From assembly GCF_002278075.1 (NCBI RefSeq), contig NZ_CP022989.1:2356001-2420000 (forward strand): a stretch of DNA of 64,000 nucleotides, written 5' to 3'. This document shows, one piece after another, positions 8,187-18,590 of the stretch. The stretch's first letter is position 1. Each line of letters starts with the position of its first letter. This stretch comes from Paraburkholderia aromaticivorans (lineage in GTDB: Bacteria > Pseudomonadota > Gammaproteobacteria > Burkholderiales > Burkholderiaceae). Made by a program: the position numbers and the translations under genes. The notes below the pieces were generated by a model. That model saw nothing but the letters and a program-made list of their open reading frames with translations. It searched no databases and was not told the origin of the DNA.

Positions 8187-10571
8187 ATGAAACACCGACG
8201 CGCATTGGATGAGGTGCCGGCGACCTGTCCGCTGACGCCGGCTTCGCGCGAGGCAAGGCCGAGGCGTGCCTGGCATGCGCCGATCAGCGCGGGCGCCGCG
8301 CTGTTGACGACCGCGCTGCTGATGTCCGCCTGCGCCGATGCCAGTTCGACGATCGGCGACGCGGCATCCGCGCCGGCAAATCCCGCGAGCGGGGCGGCCG
8401 ATGTGGCGAGCAACGGCGTCAGCACCCGCGGCGACCGTGCGAAGGTCAATGCAAGCGCCAACGCCAACGCGGCCACAACCAGCGCCTCGACGAGCGCCAC
8501 GCTCATCGCTCAGCCTGCCGCCTCCACACGTCGTCCCGCAATCGAGCTCGCCAAGGCCGAACAACTCGCGGTGGAACAAAGCGTGGCGGCGCGCGTGCCG
8601 GCGGCGAGCGGCATGACCGAAAAGCGCAGCCGCCCGCTGACGTTGCGCGATTCCGGTATCGACGGTTCGCTGATGTTCGCGCGCGACGTGGACTTCCGCG
8701 TGACCGGCGACATCGGCTTCATGATTCACGACATGGCGGCGACACTGACGCCGGCGCATGCCGGCCAGCCGATCGTCTTCGACGATCCGACCAGCGTGAC
8801 GATCGACGTCCACCGCGGCCAGGTCACGCTCGACAGCGCCAAACTCACGGCGATCTTCAATCGCTACCTGTTCCAGTATCAGGGCTCGCCGCTGCGCAAT
8901 ATGCGCGTCGTGCCGCAGGACGGCGGCAACTTGCGCATTACCGGCGAGATGCATCGCGAGACCTGGGTGCCGATCGTGCTGAGCGGATCGCTGTCGATGC
9001 GCAATCGCGAGGAACTCGTGTTTCATGCCGATCATGTCGAGGTGGCCGGCGTCGGCGCCGACAAGCTGATGCAGGCCGCGCACGTGAAGATGGCCGACCT
9101 GCTGAAAGTGGACACGCCGATCGCGCGTCTCGACGGCGACGACGTCGTGATGCAGGTGGCCAAGCTGACGCCGCCGCCCGCGTTGCACATGACGATCACG
9201 CAGATCGAGACGAGCGCCGCGGGCGTGCGCTTCACGCTCGACGACCGGAGCGTGCCCACCATCGTGTGGCCCGCGACGATGCCCGCGCGCGGCATGCTGG
9301 TGCTAGGCGGCGACGTGAAATTCATGCGTTCCATGCCGATGAACATCGACATGGCGCTCACGCCGATCGACCGCAACGCGCCGTTCGTGCTGGACCTGTA
9401 CCACTACCGCGAGCAGATGGCGGCCGGCTATTTCACCTTCGACGAAGCAGGCGCGCTGGACGTGCATCTGCCGTCGTATACGACGCTAGCCGGCGCGGAC
9501 AAAGACACGCCGACGCAAACCGGCAGCGCGAGCGCGCGCTTTAACGACAGCTTCATTCGCGCCCAGCAGGCCGCGCTCGCGCAGGCGCGGCTCGTGTGGC
9601 AACGCGTGCCGCAGGCTGTGCAAGGCGCCTCGGTGGCGCGTGCGATTCCGGTCGGCACGCGCGCGGCGTTTGCCGGGCAACGCATGACCACGCCGGGTTC
9701 GGCGTCCAGCGACGAACGGCATTCGCCGGGCCCCGCGCCGTTGATTCACGTCGAGAACGTCGATTTCTACGTGGCGGGGCGGATCGGTTTTCACGTGCGC
9801 TCGCTGGATGCGCAGATGGTGCCGAAAAAGTCTGGACAACCTGTCGATCTGGATGATCCCGATCAGTACGATATCCGTATCATCGGCGGCGAGGTCGTGG
9901 AGCCGTGGCCAGCGATGGCGGCCCTCTTCAACGACTATCTGCTCGACTACGAGCCGCGCTCGCTCAACGACTTGCAGTTGAAGCCGGTGGACGGCAAGCT
10001 GGAAGTGGCGGGCGGCATCAAGTTGTGGAATCACTTTCCCGGCGTGTGGCTGCCGACCGCGATGAGCGGCACGATCGTCGCCAAAGACGAGCGGCATCTC
10101 GTGTATGAGCCGACTTCGGTGAAAGTGCTGGGCGTGCCGCAGGCCGGCCTGCTGCGCGCGCTGGATATTCCGCTCGCTTCGCTCACGCCGTTCACGCGCA
10201 AGGGCGTGGCGCTCAAGGGCAATGAACTGGTGTTCGATCAGTACACGGTGTTTCCGCCGCCGGTTCTGCAAGGGCGTCTCGCGAGCGCGACCGTCACCGA
10301 CGCTGGCCTCGTGCTGAAGTTCAAGCGCGACGGCAGCGTCGCCGCCGCCAGGCCGCCCGCGAGCGCGGGCAGGAGCTTCGTATGGATCGAGTCCGGCGAC
10401 GTGAAGATGTTCAACTCGCTGGTGACGAACACGCGCACGTTCATCAAGGACAGTTCGAATCCGGGCGTGATGAAGTTCGACCTGTACGCTTATCGCAAGG
10501 ACGTGTCGAAGGGAACCGTGAGGATGGGGGAGGACGGCGGCCTCGATGTCGATCTGGCCGTCAGGAAGTAG
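8187..10571 (+). CDS. predicted lipoprotein with two copies of an unrecognised domain
   Basis: 794 residues from an ATG with an excellent ribosome site (AGGAGGA). A lipobox, LLMSAC with Cys49, follows a hydrophobic stretch (residues about 33-47). The n-region before it is unusually long, about 32 residues. Residues 50-150 are Ala/Ser/Asn-rich linker. Two similar domains follow: about 155-430 and 518-794. Each begins V(D/E)F-(R/Y)V-(T/A)G-IGF, contains GQP(I/V)xxDDP, then FN-YL near two-thirds of the first half, and closes with KFM/KMF and F-LDLYHYR / KFDLYAYRKD. The pattern is a beta-rich repeat, reminiscent of lipid-binding LmeA/DUF2993-like proteins but not confidently matched. Function unknown; likely anchored in an envelope membrane facing the periplasm. 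Confidence 0.75.
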   Translation: MKHRRALDEVPATCPLTPASREARPRRAWHAPISAGAALLTTALLMSACADASSTIGDAASAPANPASGAADVASNGVSTRGDRAKVNASANANAATTSASTSATLIAQPAASTRRPAIELAKAEQLAVEQSVAARVPAASGMTEKRSRPLTLRDSGIDGSLMFARDVDFRVTGDIGFMIHDMAATLTPAHAGQPIVFDDPTSVTIDVHRGQVTLDSAKLTAIFNRYLFQYQGSPLRNMRVVPQDGGNLRITGEMHRETWVPIVLSGSLSMRNREELVFHADHVEVAGVGADKLMQAAHVKMADLLKVDTPIARLDGDDVVMQVAKLTPPPALHMTITQIETSAAGVRFTLDDRSVPTIVWPATMPARGMLVLGGDVKFMRSMPMNIDMALTPIDRNAPFVLDLYHYREQMAAGYFTFDEAGALDVHLPSYTTLAGADKDTPTQTGSASARFNDSFIRAQQAALAQARLVWQRVPQAVQGASVARAIPVGTRAAFAGQRMTTPGSASSDERHSPGPAPLIHVENVDFYVAGRIGFHVRSLDAQMVPKKSGQPVDLDDPDQYDIRIIGGEVVEPWPAMAALFNDYLLDYEPRSLNDLQLKPVDGKLEVAGGIKLWNHFPGVWLPTAMSGTIVAKDERHLVYEPTSVKVLGVPQAGLLRALDIPLASLTPFTRKGVALKGNELVFDQYTVFPPPVLQGRLASATVTDAGLVLKFKRDGSVAAARPPASAGRSFVWIESGDVKMFNSLVTNTRTFIKDSSNPGVMKFDLYAYRKDVSKGTVRMGEDGGLDVDLAVRK

Positions 10572-10583
10572 CGCGACCCGTTT

Positions 10584-10624
10584 GAAGCCTGCGCGATGCC
10601 ATGTCGATGCGTCGCGCAGGCTTC
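10584..10624. terminator. strong hairpin between convergent genes
   Basis: Perfect 13-base arms GAAGCCTGCGCGA (10584-10596) and TCGCGCAGGCTTC (10612-10624) with a 15-base loop, between the lipoprotein stop and the iolB stop. There is no T-run on either side. It is therefore a bidirectional stabilising or termination hairpin rather than a textbook intrinsic terminator. Confidence 0.6.
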
Positions 10625-10628
10625 AGGT

Positions 10629-11429
10629 TCAAGCGTCCTTATTGATGATCCACTCATGCGCCGGGTCATTGCGGAAATGCCAGACCCGCTTGCCGCCCGC
10701 CATGACGTTCAGATAATACGAGTCATAGCCGTACGGCACGACCACCGGGTGATACCCGCGCGGCACCATGACGACGTCGTGATCCTCCACGGCCATCGAC
10801 TCGTCGATATCGCGCATGTCCGTGTACACGCGCTGGAACGCAAACCCTTGCGGCGGATCGAGGCGGTGATAGTAGGTTTCTTCGAGTGAGCTCTCCTGCG
10901 GCACATTATCGGTATCGTGCTTATGCGGCGGGTAGCTCGAAGCGTGTCCGCCAGGCGTTCTGACTTCGACCACCAGCAAAGACTCTGCGGGCTCGGTCTG
11001 CGGAAGAATATCGCAAACGTATCGCGTATTCAGGCCTTTGCCGCGCGTCGAGCGTTTCATCGAAGCGGGCTCGATCAACCTCGCGGGATACTCGCCGTTG
11101 GCCGGCGCGCTCGCCACGCCGATTTCCGCATCGCGGCAGGCACGAACCGTGGCCCGCACGTTGGGCGGCAGATACACCGCATACGGCGCGGCGTCTTCGA
11201 ACACGCTGTCACGCGAACCCAGCGAACGCCATGTCGTCTGCGCGGTTTCAATATCCACCGCGCCGGTGAGCACGACAATGCACACCTCACGCGCCGGCTC
11301 GTGCACGTGCACGACTTCGTTCGTACCCAGCCGGTAAGCGGCAAATCCCACATACCGCCAGCACGCCGACTCCGGTGTCACTCGCGCGATCGTCTGGCCT
11401 TCGCGCTGCGCCTTGACCAATAAACTCAT
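10629..11429 (-). CDS. iolB: 5-deoxy-glucuronate isomerase
   Basis: 266 residues, full length for IolB. It converts 5-deoxy-glucuronate to 2-deoxy-5-keto-gluconate in myo-inositol breakdown. Seen: the cupin-like metal region SSYPPHKHD with its His pair, EETYYHRLDPPQGFAFQRVY, the late His in PRGYHPVV, and the closing YYLNVMAGGKR. The start ATG overlaps the iolE stop (ATGA on the minus strand), so the two are translationally coupled. Last gene of the iol operon. Confidence 0.95.
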   Translation of the reverse strand: MSLLVKAQREGQTIARVTPESACWRYVGFAAYRLGTNEVVHVHEPAREVCIVVLTGAVDIETAQTTWRSLGSRDSVFEDAAPYAVYLPPNVRATVRACRDAEIGVASAPANGEYPARLIEPASMKRSTRGKGLNTRYVCDILPQTEPAESLLVVEVRTPGGHASSYPPHKHDTDNVPQESSLEETYYHRLDPPQGFAFQRVYTDMRDIDESMAVEDHDVVMVPRGYHPVVVPYGYDSYYLNVMAGGKRVWHFRNDPAHEWIINKDA

Positions 11430-12352
11430 GCTGCCTCCTGCCGGGTCTTGTCAGCGGCGTCGAGCGGGGCATCCACCAACGCGCGCAATGTCTTGTAGCC
11501 TTTCTGCGCATACTCGAATGAGGGCGCCACGACCGGATCCTGCTCGGCTTCGACCACCAGCCAGCCGCGATAACCGTGCCGCTTCAATCGCTCGATGATC
11601 GCCGGGAAATTCACCGCGCCGTCGCCCGGCACCGTGAAGGCGCCGGCGATGACCGCGTCGAGAAAACTCCAGTTGCGATTGCGCGCGAGCTTCATGACGG
11701 CGGGGCGCACGTCCTTGCAATGCACGTGGCAGACCCGCCCGATATGTTTGTCGAGCACGGCGAGCGGATCGCCGCCGGCAAAGGTAATGTGTCCGGCGTC
11801 GAACAGCAGGCCCACCGCGTCACTGGTGCGCGACATCAACTGATCGACATCGGCGGGTGTCTCGACATAAGCGCCCATGTGATGATGATAGGCGAGCCGC
11901 ACGCCGCGGCTCAGCGTATAGCGTGCGAATTCGTCGACGCGCGCCGAATACGCCGCCCATTGCGCGTCGCTGAAAAAGCGCGGCCGTTGATAAAGCGGCT
12001 GCGCCGCGCCCTGGATCGAATCGGCGACCTCGCCGTACACCATGGCCGTCGCGCCGTTTTGCGCAAGCAAGTCCAGATGCGGGCCGACGGCGGCGATTTC
12101 CTCTGCCACGCTGCGTCGTGCGAGGCGCCCTGAATACCAGCCGGACACCAGCGCGAGATCGTATTGCGCGAGCAGCGTTTTCAATGCCTGCGGCTCGCGC
12201 GGAAACTTGTTGCCCAGTTCGAAGCCTTGATAACCGATCTGGCGGCCTTCCGTCAGCGCCACCTCGAGCGGCGTCTCGCCGCCGAGCGAAGGCAGATCGT
12301 CGTTCATCCACGAGAGCGGATTGATGCCGATACGTACGTCGAGAGCAGTCAT
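11426..12352 (-). CDS. iolE: myo-inosose-2 dehydratase
   Basis: 308 residues, a TIM-barrel of the xylose-isomerase-like family. It dehydrates 2-keto-myo-inositol to the trihydroxycyclohexanedione used by IolD. Seen: IGINPLSWMNDDLP at the N-terminus, GFELGNKFPRE, YHHHMGAYVET with metal-site His, LLFDAGHITFAG, HCKDVRP and VEAEQDP. The open frame runs upstream into iolD, but the ATG at 12352 gives the conserved N-terminus. It lies ten bases after iolD and overlaps iolB. Confidence 0.95.
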   Translation of the reverse strand: MTALDVRIGINPLSWMNDDLPSLGGETPLEVALTEGRQIGYQGFELGNKFPREPQALKTLLAQYDLALVSGWYSGRLARRSVAEEIAAVGPHLDLLAQNGATAMVYGEVADSIQGAAQPLYQRPRFFSDAQWAAYSARVDEFARYTLSRGVRLAYHHHMGAYVETPADVDQLMSRTSDAVGLLFDAGHITFAGGDPLAVLDKHIGRVCHVHCKDVRPAVMKLARNRNWSFLDAVIAGAFTVPGDGAVNFPAIIERLKRHGYRGWLVVEAEQDPVVAPSFEYAQKGYKTLRALVDAPLDAADKTRQEAA

Positions 12353-12362
12353 GCGGGCGTCC

Positions 12363-14336
12363 TCATTCGTTGTCGGTGGGGCCGGCGTTGCGGGCGGAGC
12401 CGGGCGGTTCGGCGCGGGCCGCGAGCTGCGTTTCGTATTTCGCGCGGGCGTCGCGAACAGCGGGGCGCGCCGAGACTTCCGGCACCGCCACTTCCCACCA
12501 CCAGCCGCCGTCATCGGTGGTGCGGGCGGGGTCGGTATCGATGCTGACGACGTAGGTGCGATCCGCCGCGCGGGCGCGTTCCAAAGCCGTGTCGAGTTCC
12601 GCGATATTCGCGACATGTTCGGCCTGCGCGCCCAAGGCGCGCGCGTGCGCGGCGAAGTCGATCTTCGGCGCGCCGAGCGGGCCCTGCTTGCAGTCTTCGA
12701 GCAGGTTGTTGAACGGCGCGCCGCCGCACGCCTGTTGCAGGCGGTTAATGCAGCCATAGCCGCGATTGTCGAGCACCACGACGATCAGCTTCGCGCCGAT
12801 CATCACGGAGGTCGCGATCTCGCTGTTCATCATCAGATAGCTGCCGTCGCCGACCATCACGATTACTTCACGCGCGGGCCGCGCGAGCTTCACGCCGAGT
12901 CCGCCGGCAATCTCGTAGCCCATGCACGAATAGCCGTACTCGACGTGATAGGCGCCCGGCTTGCCGGCGCGCCACAGTTTGTGCAATTCCGCGGGCAGCG
13001 TGCCGGCCGCGCTGACGACGATGTCGTTCGCCGGCGAGCTCGCGGCCGAGCGCTGTATCGCGCCGATCACATCGCCCTCGTAAGGCAGCACGGAATCGCG
13101 TTGCGGCGCATGGGTGAGCGTGCTCACCGTATCGCGCCAGCTTGCCGCCAGTTTGTGCGCGCGCGCGGTCCATGCGCGGTCCGCGTGCCAGCTCTGCAGG
13201 GGTTCGGCGAGCGCGTCGAGCGCGAGCCGCGCGTCGGCTTCGACCACCAGCGCGCGATGCTTGAGCCCGTCGAAGGCGTTGGCGTTGATGGCGACCACCT
13301 CGGCTTGCGTAAACAAGGTGTTCGAGCCGGTGGTGAAGTCCTGCAAGCGGGTGCCGATGGCCAGCACGCAATCGGCGTCGTGCGCGAGCGCGTTCGCGGC
13401 GGGCGAGCCCGTCACGCCCAGCGCGCCCACGTTCAACGGATCGTTCCAGGCAAGCGAGCCTTTGCCGGCCTGCGTTTCCGCGACCGGCACGCCGTGCGTG
13501 GTCGAGAAACGGTGCAGGGCATCGGCGGCGCGGCCGTAGAGCACGCCGCCGCCCGCGACGATCAACGGCCGCCTGGCCTCGCGCAGACGCGCGAAAGCGG
13601 CCTCGATGTCGTCGACGCGCGGCGCGGGCGCATGAAACGCGACCACGCGCGGCTGGAAGAAGTCGACGGGGAAGTCCCATGCCTGCGCCTGCACGTCCTG
13701 CGGCAACGCGAGCGTGACGGGCCCGCACAAGGCGGCGTCCGTGAGTACGCGCACGGCACGCGGCAGCGCATTGAGCAATTGCGCCGGATGCACGATGCGG
13801 TCGAAGTAGCGCGACACCGGCTTGAGCGCGTCGTTGGCGGAAACGCCGCCGTCGTGGAAGTCTTCGAGCTGCTGCAACACCGGGTCGGGTGCGCGCGAGA
13901 CGAAGATGTCGCCGGGCAGCAGCAGAACCGGCAAGCGGTTCACGTGGGCAAGCGCCGCCGCCGTCACGAGGTTGGTGGCGCCCGGTCCGATCGAGGTCGT
14001 GACGGCCATCATGCGGCGGCGGAAATGCGCCTTCGCATAGGCGATCGCGCTGTGCGCCATCGCCTGTTCGTTATGCGCGCGCAGGGTCGGCAGTTCGTCG
14101 CGGTGCTGATACAGCGCTTCGCCGAGCCCCGCCACGTTGCCGTGGCCGAAAATGGCGAACACGCCGCCGAACAGCGGCTCGCTGCCGTGGCCGTCCTCGG
14201 TCGCGACGCGTTGCGCGGCGAGATAGCGGACCAGCGCCTGCGCACAGGTGAGGCGCACCATACCGCCGGAACCCGCGCGGGCCTGGTTGGCGTCGTTGGC
14301 TGACGCCGCATCGTGATGCATTACGCGCTGATTCAT
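12363..14336 (-). CDS. iolD: 3D-(3,5/4)-trihydroxycyclohexane-1,2-dione acylhydrolase
   Basis: 657 residues, a thiamine-diphosphate enzyme. It opens the cyclohexanedione ring to 5-deoxy-glucuronate. Seen: an N-terminal PYR domain (HNEQAMAHSAIAYAKA, then TTSIGPGATNLVTAAALAHV), a central DHS-like domain with GVTGSPAANALAHDADCVL, and the C-terminal cofactor motif GDGSYLMMNSEI followed by LDNRGYGCI. The ATG at 14336 overlaps the iolC stop. Upstream in-frame Met codons lie inside iolC and are rejected. Confidence 0.95.
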   Translation of the reverse strand: MNQRVMHHDAASANDANQARAGSGGMVRLTCAQALVRYLAAQRVATEDGHGSEPLFGGVFAIFGHGNVAGLGEALYQHRDELPTLRAHNEQAMAHSAIAYAKAHFRRRMMAVTTSIGPGATNLVTAAALAHVNRLPVLLLPGDIFVSRAPDPVLQQLEDFHDGGVSANDALKPVSRYFDRIVHPAQLLNALPRAVRVLTDAALCGPVTLALPQDVQAQAWDFPVDFFQPRVVAFHAPAPRVDDIEAAFARLREARRPLIVAGGGVLYGRAADALHRFSTTHGVPVAETQAGKGSLAWNDPLNVGALGVTGSPAANALAHDADCVLAIGTRLQDFTTGSNTLFTQAEVVAINANAFDGLKHRALVVEADARLALDALAEPLQSWHADRAWTARAHKLAASWRDTVSTLTHAPQRDSVLPYEGDVIGAIQRSAASSPANDIVVSAAGTLPAELHKLWRAGKPGAYHVEYGYSCMGYEIAGGLGVKLARPAREVIVMVGDGSYLMMNSEIATSVMIGAKLIVVVLDNRGYGCINRLQQACGGAPFNNLLEDCKQGPLGAPKIDFAAHARALGAQAEHVANIAELDTALERARAADRTYVVSIDTDPARTTDDGGWWWEVAVPEVSARPAVRDARAKYETQLAARAEPPGSARNAGPTDNE

Positions 14337-16375
14337 GCGGCCTGCTCCTGATGGATATGACTGGACGCGCCAGGTGACGCGGCGCTCGCGCCACGCGTGG
14401 CACGCCATGAAGCAATCAACGTTTCGAAGGTGCGGCGCACGCGCGCGATCAGTTCGTCGTCGCCGATTTCTCCGGCCAGCCATGCATGACTCGGCTCGTG
14501 GAAGATCGTGCGCCCGACCGTGAAGCCGCGGCACGTGGCCGATTGCGCCGCCGCGCGGAATCCTTCGTTTAACTGTTCGACCGCCGCCGACAAGCCCAGC
14601 AGAACCACGCCGCGGCAGTAGGGATCGCGCTCGGCGATCAGCGCGTCGATGTTGCGCCATTGCGCGGCGTCCATCGGTTCGAGCTTCCACCACTCGGGAT
14701 AGATGCCGATGTTGTAGAGGCGCTTCAACGCGCGATACACGGTGTCCGGCGCTTGCGGCAAATACGCGTGTTTCGGCGGAATCACTTCGAGCAGCAATTC
14801 ATGGCCGCTCGCCTGCGTCGCGTCGTACAGCGCGCGCAATTGGGCTTCCTGTTCGAGGCGCTGCTCGATGGGTTCGTCGGGATGGAACTGCACGAGGCAC
14901 TTGACGATATGCTCCTGCGGCCACGGGATCAGTGTGGTGCCGATCGAGCGCCCATGATCGAACACGAGCGGCACCGAGCCCGGCAGTTCCACCGGTCGGC
15001 CGATCCACCAGCCACGGCCGGTGGCCGCGTTCAGCGCGTCCTGGCCGTAACGGTCGTCGATCAGCACGCCGATGCGGTTCTGCAAACCCAACGCGCTCTC
15101 GGTTTGCGCGACGGCTTCGACGAACAGGCCCTTCAGCTGTGCAATGCGCGCGTCGTCGGCGCCGGTTTGCTGCGCGAGCTCGAAGAACTGGTTGCGATGG
15201 TCGAAGGCGAAACCGAGTACTTCGTCCCATTGCTTGCGTGCCGGTGAGACGCGATGCAGGCGAGCGAGCGTCGCGTCGCGGTCCGGGCGCCGCATGCGCT
15301 GCGGATCGGCCTGGGCTTCGCGCAGGAAGTAGTCGAGCTCGGCGGGCGTCGGCATGGCCGGTGCGCAGCCGTGCCGCGAAACGACCAGCGCGCCGCTCGC
15401 GTTCGCGGCGCGCGCGCACGCTTCGAGCGGTTGATCGCGCAACCAGCCGGAGAGAAAGCCGGAGGCGAACGCATCGCCCGCGCCCAGCACGTTCAGCACT
15501 TCGACTTCCACGCCGCCGTGAATCGGCAGGTCGTCGAGCGAGGCGGGCACCGCGCCGTCGATGATCTGGCAGCCCAGCGGTCCGCGCTTGAGCACCAGCG
15601 TGGCCGGCGTGACGGCGCGCACCATGGCGAGTGCGTCGACCAGTTCGGTCTTGCCGCCGGCAATGCGGAATTCCTCCTCGGTGCCGATCACCAGATCGAA
15701 GAGGGGCAGAATGCGCTGCAAATGCGCGGTGACGCCTTCGCTCGCGACAAAGCGCGTTTCCCCGTCCGCTTTGCCGGTGAGTCCCCACAACACCGGGCGA
15801 TAGTCGATATCGAGCACGGTGCGCACCTGATTGCGGCGCGCGTAGTCGAGCGCGCGGCGGCTCGTGCGGTTCACCTGTTCGGTGGAAAAGTGCGTGCCGG
15901 TAATCAGCAGCGCCCTGGATGACGCGATGAAAGCCTCGCCGAAATCCGCTTCATCCACTGCCATATCGGCGCAGTTCTCGCGGTAGAAGATCAGCGGGAA
16001 CGTGTCGCGGTCTTTCAGACCGAGCAGCACGAGGGCGGTCAGGCGTTCCCGGTCGATGCGCACGTGGCTGACGTCGCAGCCCTCCTTGACGAGCGTCTCG
16101 GTGAGAAAGCGGCCCATGTGATCGTTGCCGACGCGCGCCAGCATCGACGACGCGAGGCCGAGCCGCGCGCAGCCGAACGCGATATTCGCCGACGATCCGC
16201 CGAGATACTTCGCGAAGCTCGACACGTCTTCGAGCCGCGCGCCGACTTGCTGCGCGTACAGATCGACGGCGAGGCGGCCGAGGCAGACAATGTCGCGGCT
16301 GCGGCCCGGCGCGAAGCGGCTGGACGCCGGCGCAGAGGCGGACGGGGTTGCGCTGGATGTGCTGGAATGATCCAT
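14333..16375 (-). CDS. iolC: bifunctional 5-dehydro-2-deoxygluconokinase / DUF2090 (IolJ-like) fusion
   Basis: 680 residues, about twice the size of a stand-alone IolC kinase. Residues about 25-335 are a PfkB-family sugar kinase: GGSSANIAFGCARLGL, LVLKRGPLGC, and the anion-hole/catalytic motif NVLGAGDAFASGFLSG. Residues about 350-660 are a DUF2090 domain (DEVLGFAFDHRNQFFEL, LVQFHPDEP, LLEVIPP, GIYPEWWKLEP). This fusion is usually annotated as adding the 2-deoxy-5-keto-gluconate-6-phosphate aldolase step; that activity is inferred from the family. It leads the iolC-D-E-B block. Its ribosome site (AGGAAACTTC) is modest. It lies 63 bases after the transporter ATPase. Confidence 0.92.
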   Translation of the reverse strand: MDHSSTSSATPSASAPASSRFAPGRSRDIVCLGRLAVDLYAQQVGARLEDVSSFAKYLGGSSANIAFGCARLGLASSMLARVGNDHMGRFLTETLVKEGCDVSHVRIDRERLTALVLLGLKDRDTFPLIFYRENCADMAVDEADFGEAFIASSRALLITGTHFSTEQVNRTSRRALDYARRNQVRTVLDIDYRPVLWGLTGKADGETRFVASEGVTAHLQRILPLFDLVIGTEEEFRIAGGKTELVDALAMVRAVTPATLVLKRGPLGCQIIDGAVPASLDDLPIHGGVEVEVLNVLGAGDAFASGFLSGWLRDQPLEACARAANASGALVVSRHGCAPAMPTPAELDYFLREAQADPQRMRRPDRDATLARLHRVSPARKQWDEVLGFAFDHRNQFFELAQQTGADDARIAQLKGLFVEAVAQTESALGLQNRIGVLIDDRYGQDALNAATGRGWWIGRPVELPGSVPLVFDHGRSIGTTLIPWPQEHIVKCLVQFHPDEPIEQRLEQEAQLRALYDATQASGHELLLEVIPPKHAYLPQAPDTVYRALKRLYNIGIYPEWWKLEPMDAAQWRNIDALIAERDPYCRGVVLLGLSAAVEQLNEGFRAAAQSATCRGFTVGRTIFHEPSHAWLAGEIGDDELIARVRRTFETLIASWRATRGASAASPGASSHIHQEQAA

Positions 16376-16438
16376 GAAGTTTCCTGAGTAGCTGTGCGCG
16401 GTGGCCGGCGCGTCCGCGCCGGTCCTCGCGCGAATGAA

Positions 16439-17275
<837 letters not shown>

Positions 17276-17288
17276 GGTCGTCTCCTCG

Positions 17289-18446
17289 TTACGCCTGCGA
17301 GACGCGGCGGCGTACATAGTGATTGAACAGTACGGCGATCAGCAGCATCACGCCGAGGAACACGCGGAACCAGTCGGAACTGACGTTCGTGTACGTAATG
17401 CCGATCTGCACGACGCCGAAGATCAAGGCACCGAAACACGCGCCGACCACCGAGCCGTAGCCGCCCGTCAGCAAGGTGCCGCCGATCACCGCGGCGATGA
17501 TCGCTTCGAATTCTTTCTGCAAGCCCCGGTCGGCCGCGGCCGAGCCGATGTCGCACACTTGCAGCACCGCGAACAGGCACGAGCAGAACGCGGTCAGCAC
17601 GAACAGCGAAATCTTCACGCGACGCACCGGCACGCCCACATTCTTGGCTGCGTTGGCGTCGCCACCCACCGCGAGAATCCAGTTGCCCGCCCGCGTTTTC
17701 GCCAGCACGAACGCGCAAACCGCCGCGAGGCCGAGCCACCACAGAATCACTTTGGGAATGCCCGGCACGAGCGCGTGACCGTTATCGAGCAGCGTGCCGA
17801 TGCCGTGATGCGCGAGCATCGTGAAGAGACCGTTCAACGCGACGCCGTGAAACAGCGTATTCGCGAACCAGTCCTGCTGCGCGAGGTCGCCGACGCCGGA
17901 GACTATCGTGCGGTCCGCGAACATGATGGACAGCGCGAGCGTGAGGCCGCGCAGGATGAACAGGAACGCGAGCGTGACGATGAACGAGGGCAGGCGCGTG
18001 CGCATGACCAGATAGCCGTTCAGCGCGCCTAGCAACATGGAGCCGGCAAACGCGAACAGGATGGCCAGAGAAATCGGCCAATGAAAGTAGACCGACGGAA
18101 TCGCGACCATCATGCCCGCGAAACCGATCATCGAACCGATCGACAGATCGAACTCGCCAGCGATCATCAAGAGACACGCGCCCACGGCGAGGATGCCGAG
18201 ATACGCGGACACCTGCGACCAGTTCATTACGCCGTCGAGATTGAACATGCCGGAATTGCCGGCCGTCAGCGCGAAAACGAGAAACACCAGTACCGCGCCG
18301 GAAATCGCGGCGAATTCGGGGCGGTTCAGCACGTGGCCGAACCTGGATTCCTTGCGCAAGCGTTCATCCGAATCGGGCAGCGAGGACGCGGCCTCGGCGC
18401 TGTTCGACTTGACGTGCGGTGGGAAGTGTTTGCCGGCTACACCCAT
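17289..18446 (-). CDS. sugar/inositol ABC transporter permease
   Basis: 385 residues, RbsC/FrcC-type permease with about nine to ten membrane segments. Seen: [16 protein letters not shown], the conserved loop of this family, and [18 protein letters not shown] towards the C-terminus. An unusually long soluble N-terminus (about 45 residues, [17 protein letters not shown]) precedes the first membrane segment. It lies between the binding protein and ATPase genes of the inositol uptake system. Confidence 0.9.
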   Translation of the reverse strand: MGVAGKHFPPHVKSNSAEAASSLPDSDERLRKESRFGHVLNRPEFAAISGAVLVFLVFALTAGNSGMFNLDGVMNWSQVSAYLGILAVGACLLMIAGEFDLSIGSMIGFAGMMVAIPSVYFHWPISLAILFAFAGSMLLGALNGYLVMRTRLPSFIVTLAFLFILRGLTLALSIMFADRTIVSGVGDLAQQDWFANTLFHGVALNGLFTMLAHHGIGTLLDNGHALVPGIPKVILWWLGLAAVCAFVLAKTRAGNWILAVGGDANAAKNVGVPVRRVKISLFVLTAFCSCLFAVLQVCDIGSAAADRGLQKEFEAIIAAVIGGTLLTGGYGSVVGACFGALIFGVVQIGITYTNVSSDWFRVFLGVMLLIAVLFNHYVRRRVSQA

Positions 18447-18529
18447 GATGTCTCCTTGGAGCCCGGTTGTGCCTGCCTCGCGCGGGAATGGATGGCGAGA
18501 ACGACAGCCGGTGTAATGCGCGGTGGCGG

Positions 18530-18544
18530 CGGGCGGCCCGCCCG
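18530..18544 (-). promoter_or_regulatory. GC hairpin between binding-protein and permease genes
   Basis: Palindrome CGGGCGGCCCGCCCG in the 144-base gap between the binding-protein stop and the permease start. Such hairpins commonly protect the abundant binding-protein transcript 3' end and reduce read-through into the permease. No T-run follows it on the minus strand, so it is not a full terminator. Confidence 0.5.
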
Positions 18545-18590
18545 TATCGAAGCGGTGCCCGCCGTGCGCGTGACTAACTAGAGAAAAGAA

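Noticed and set aside
12321..14303. 660-codon plus-strand open frame opposite iolD
   Set aside because: Low-information Arg/Gly/His-rich translation lying exactly over a confident iolD.
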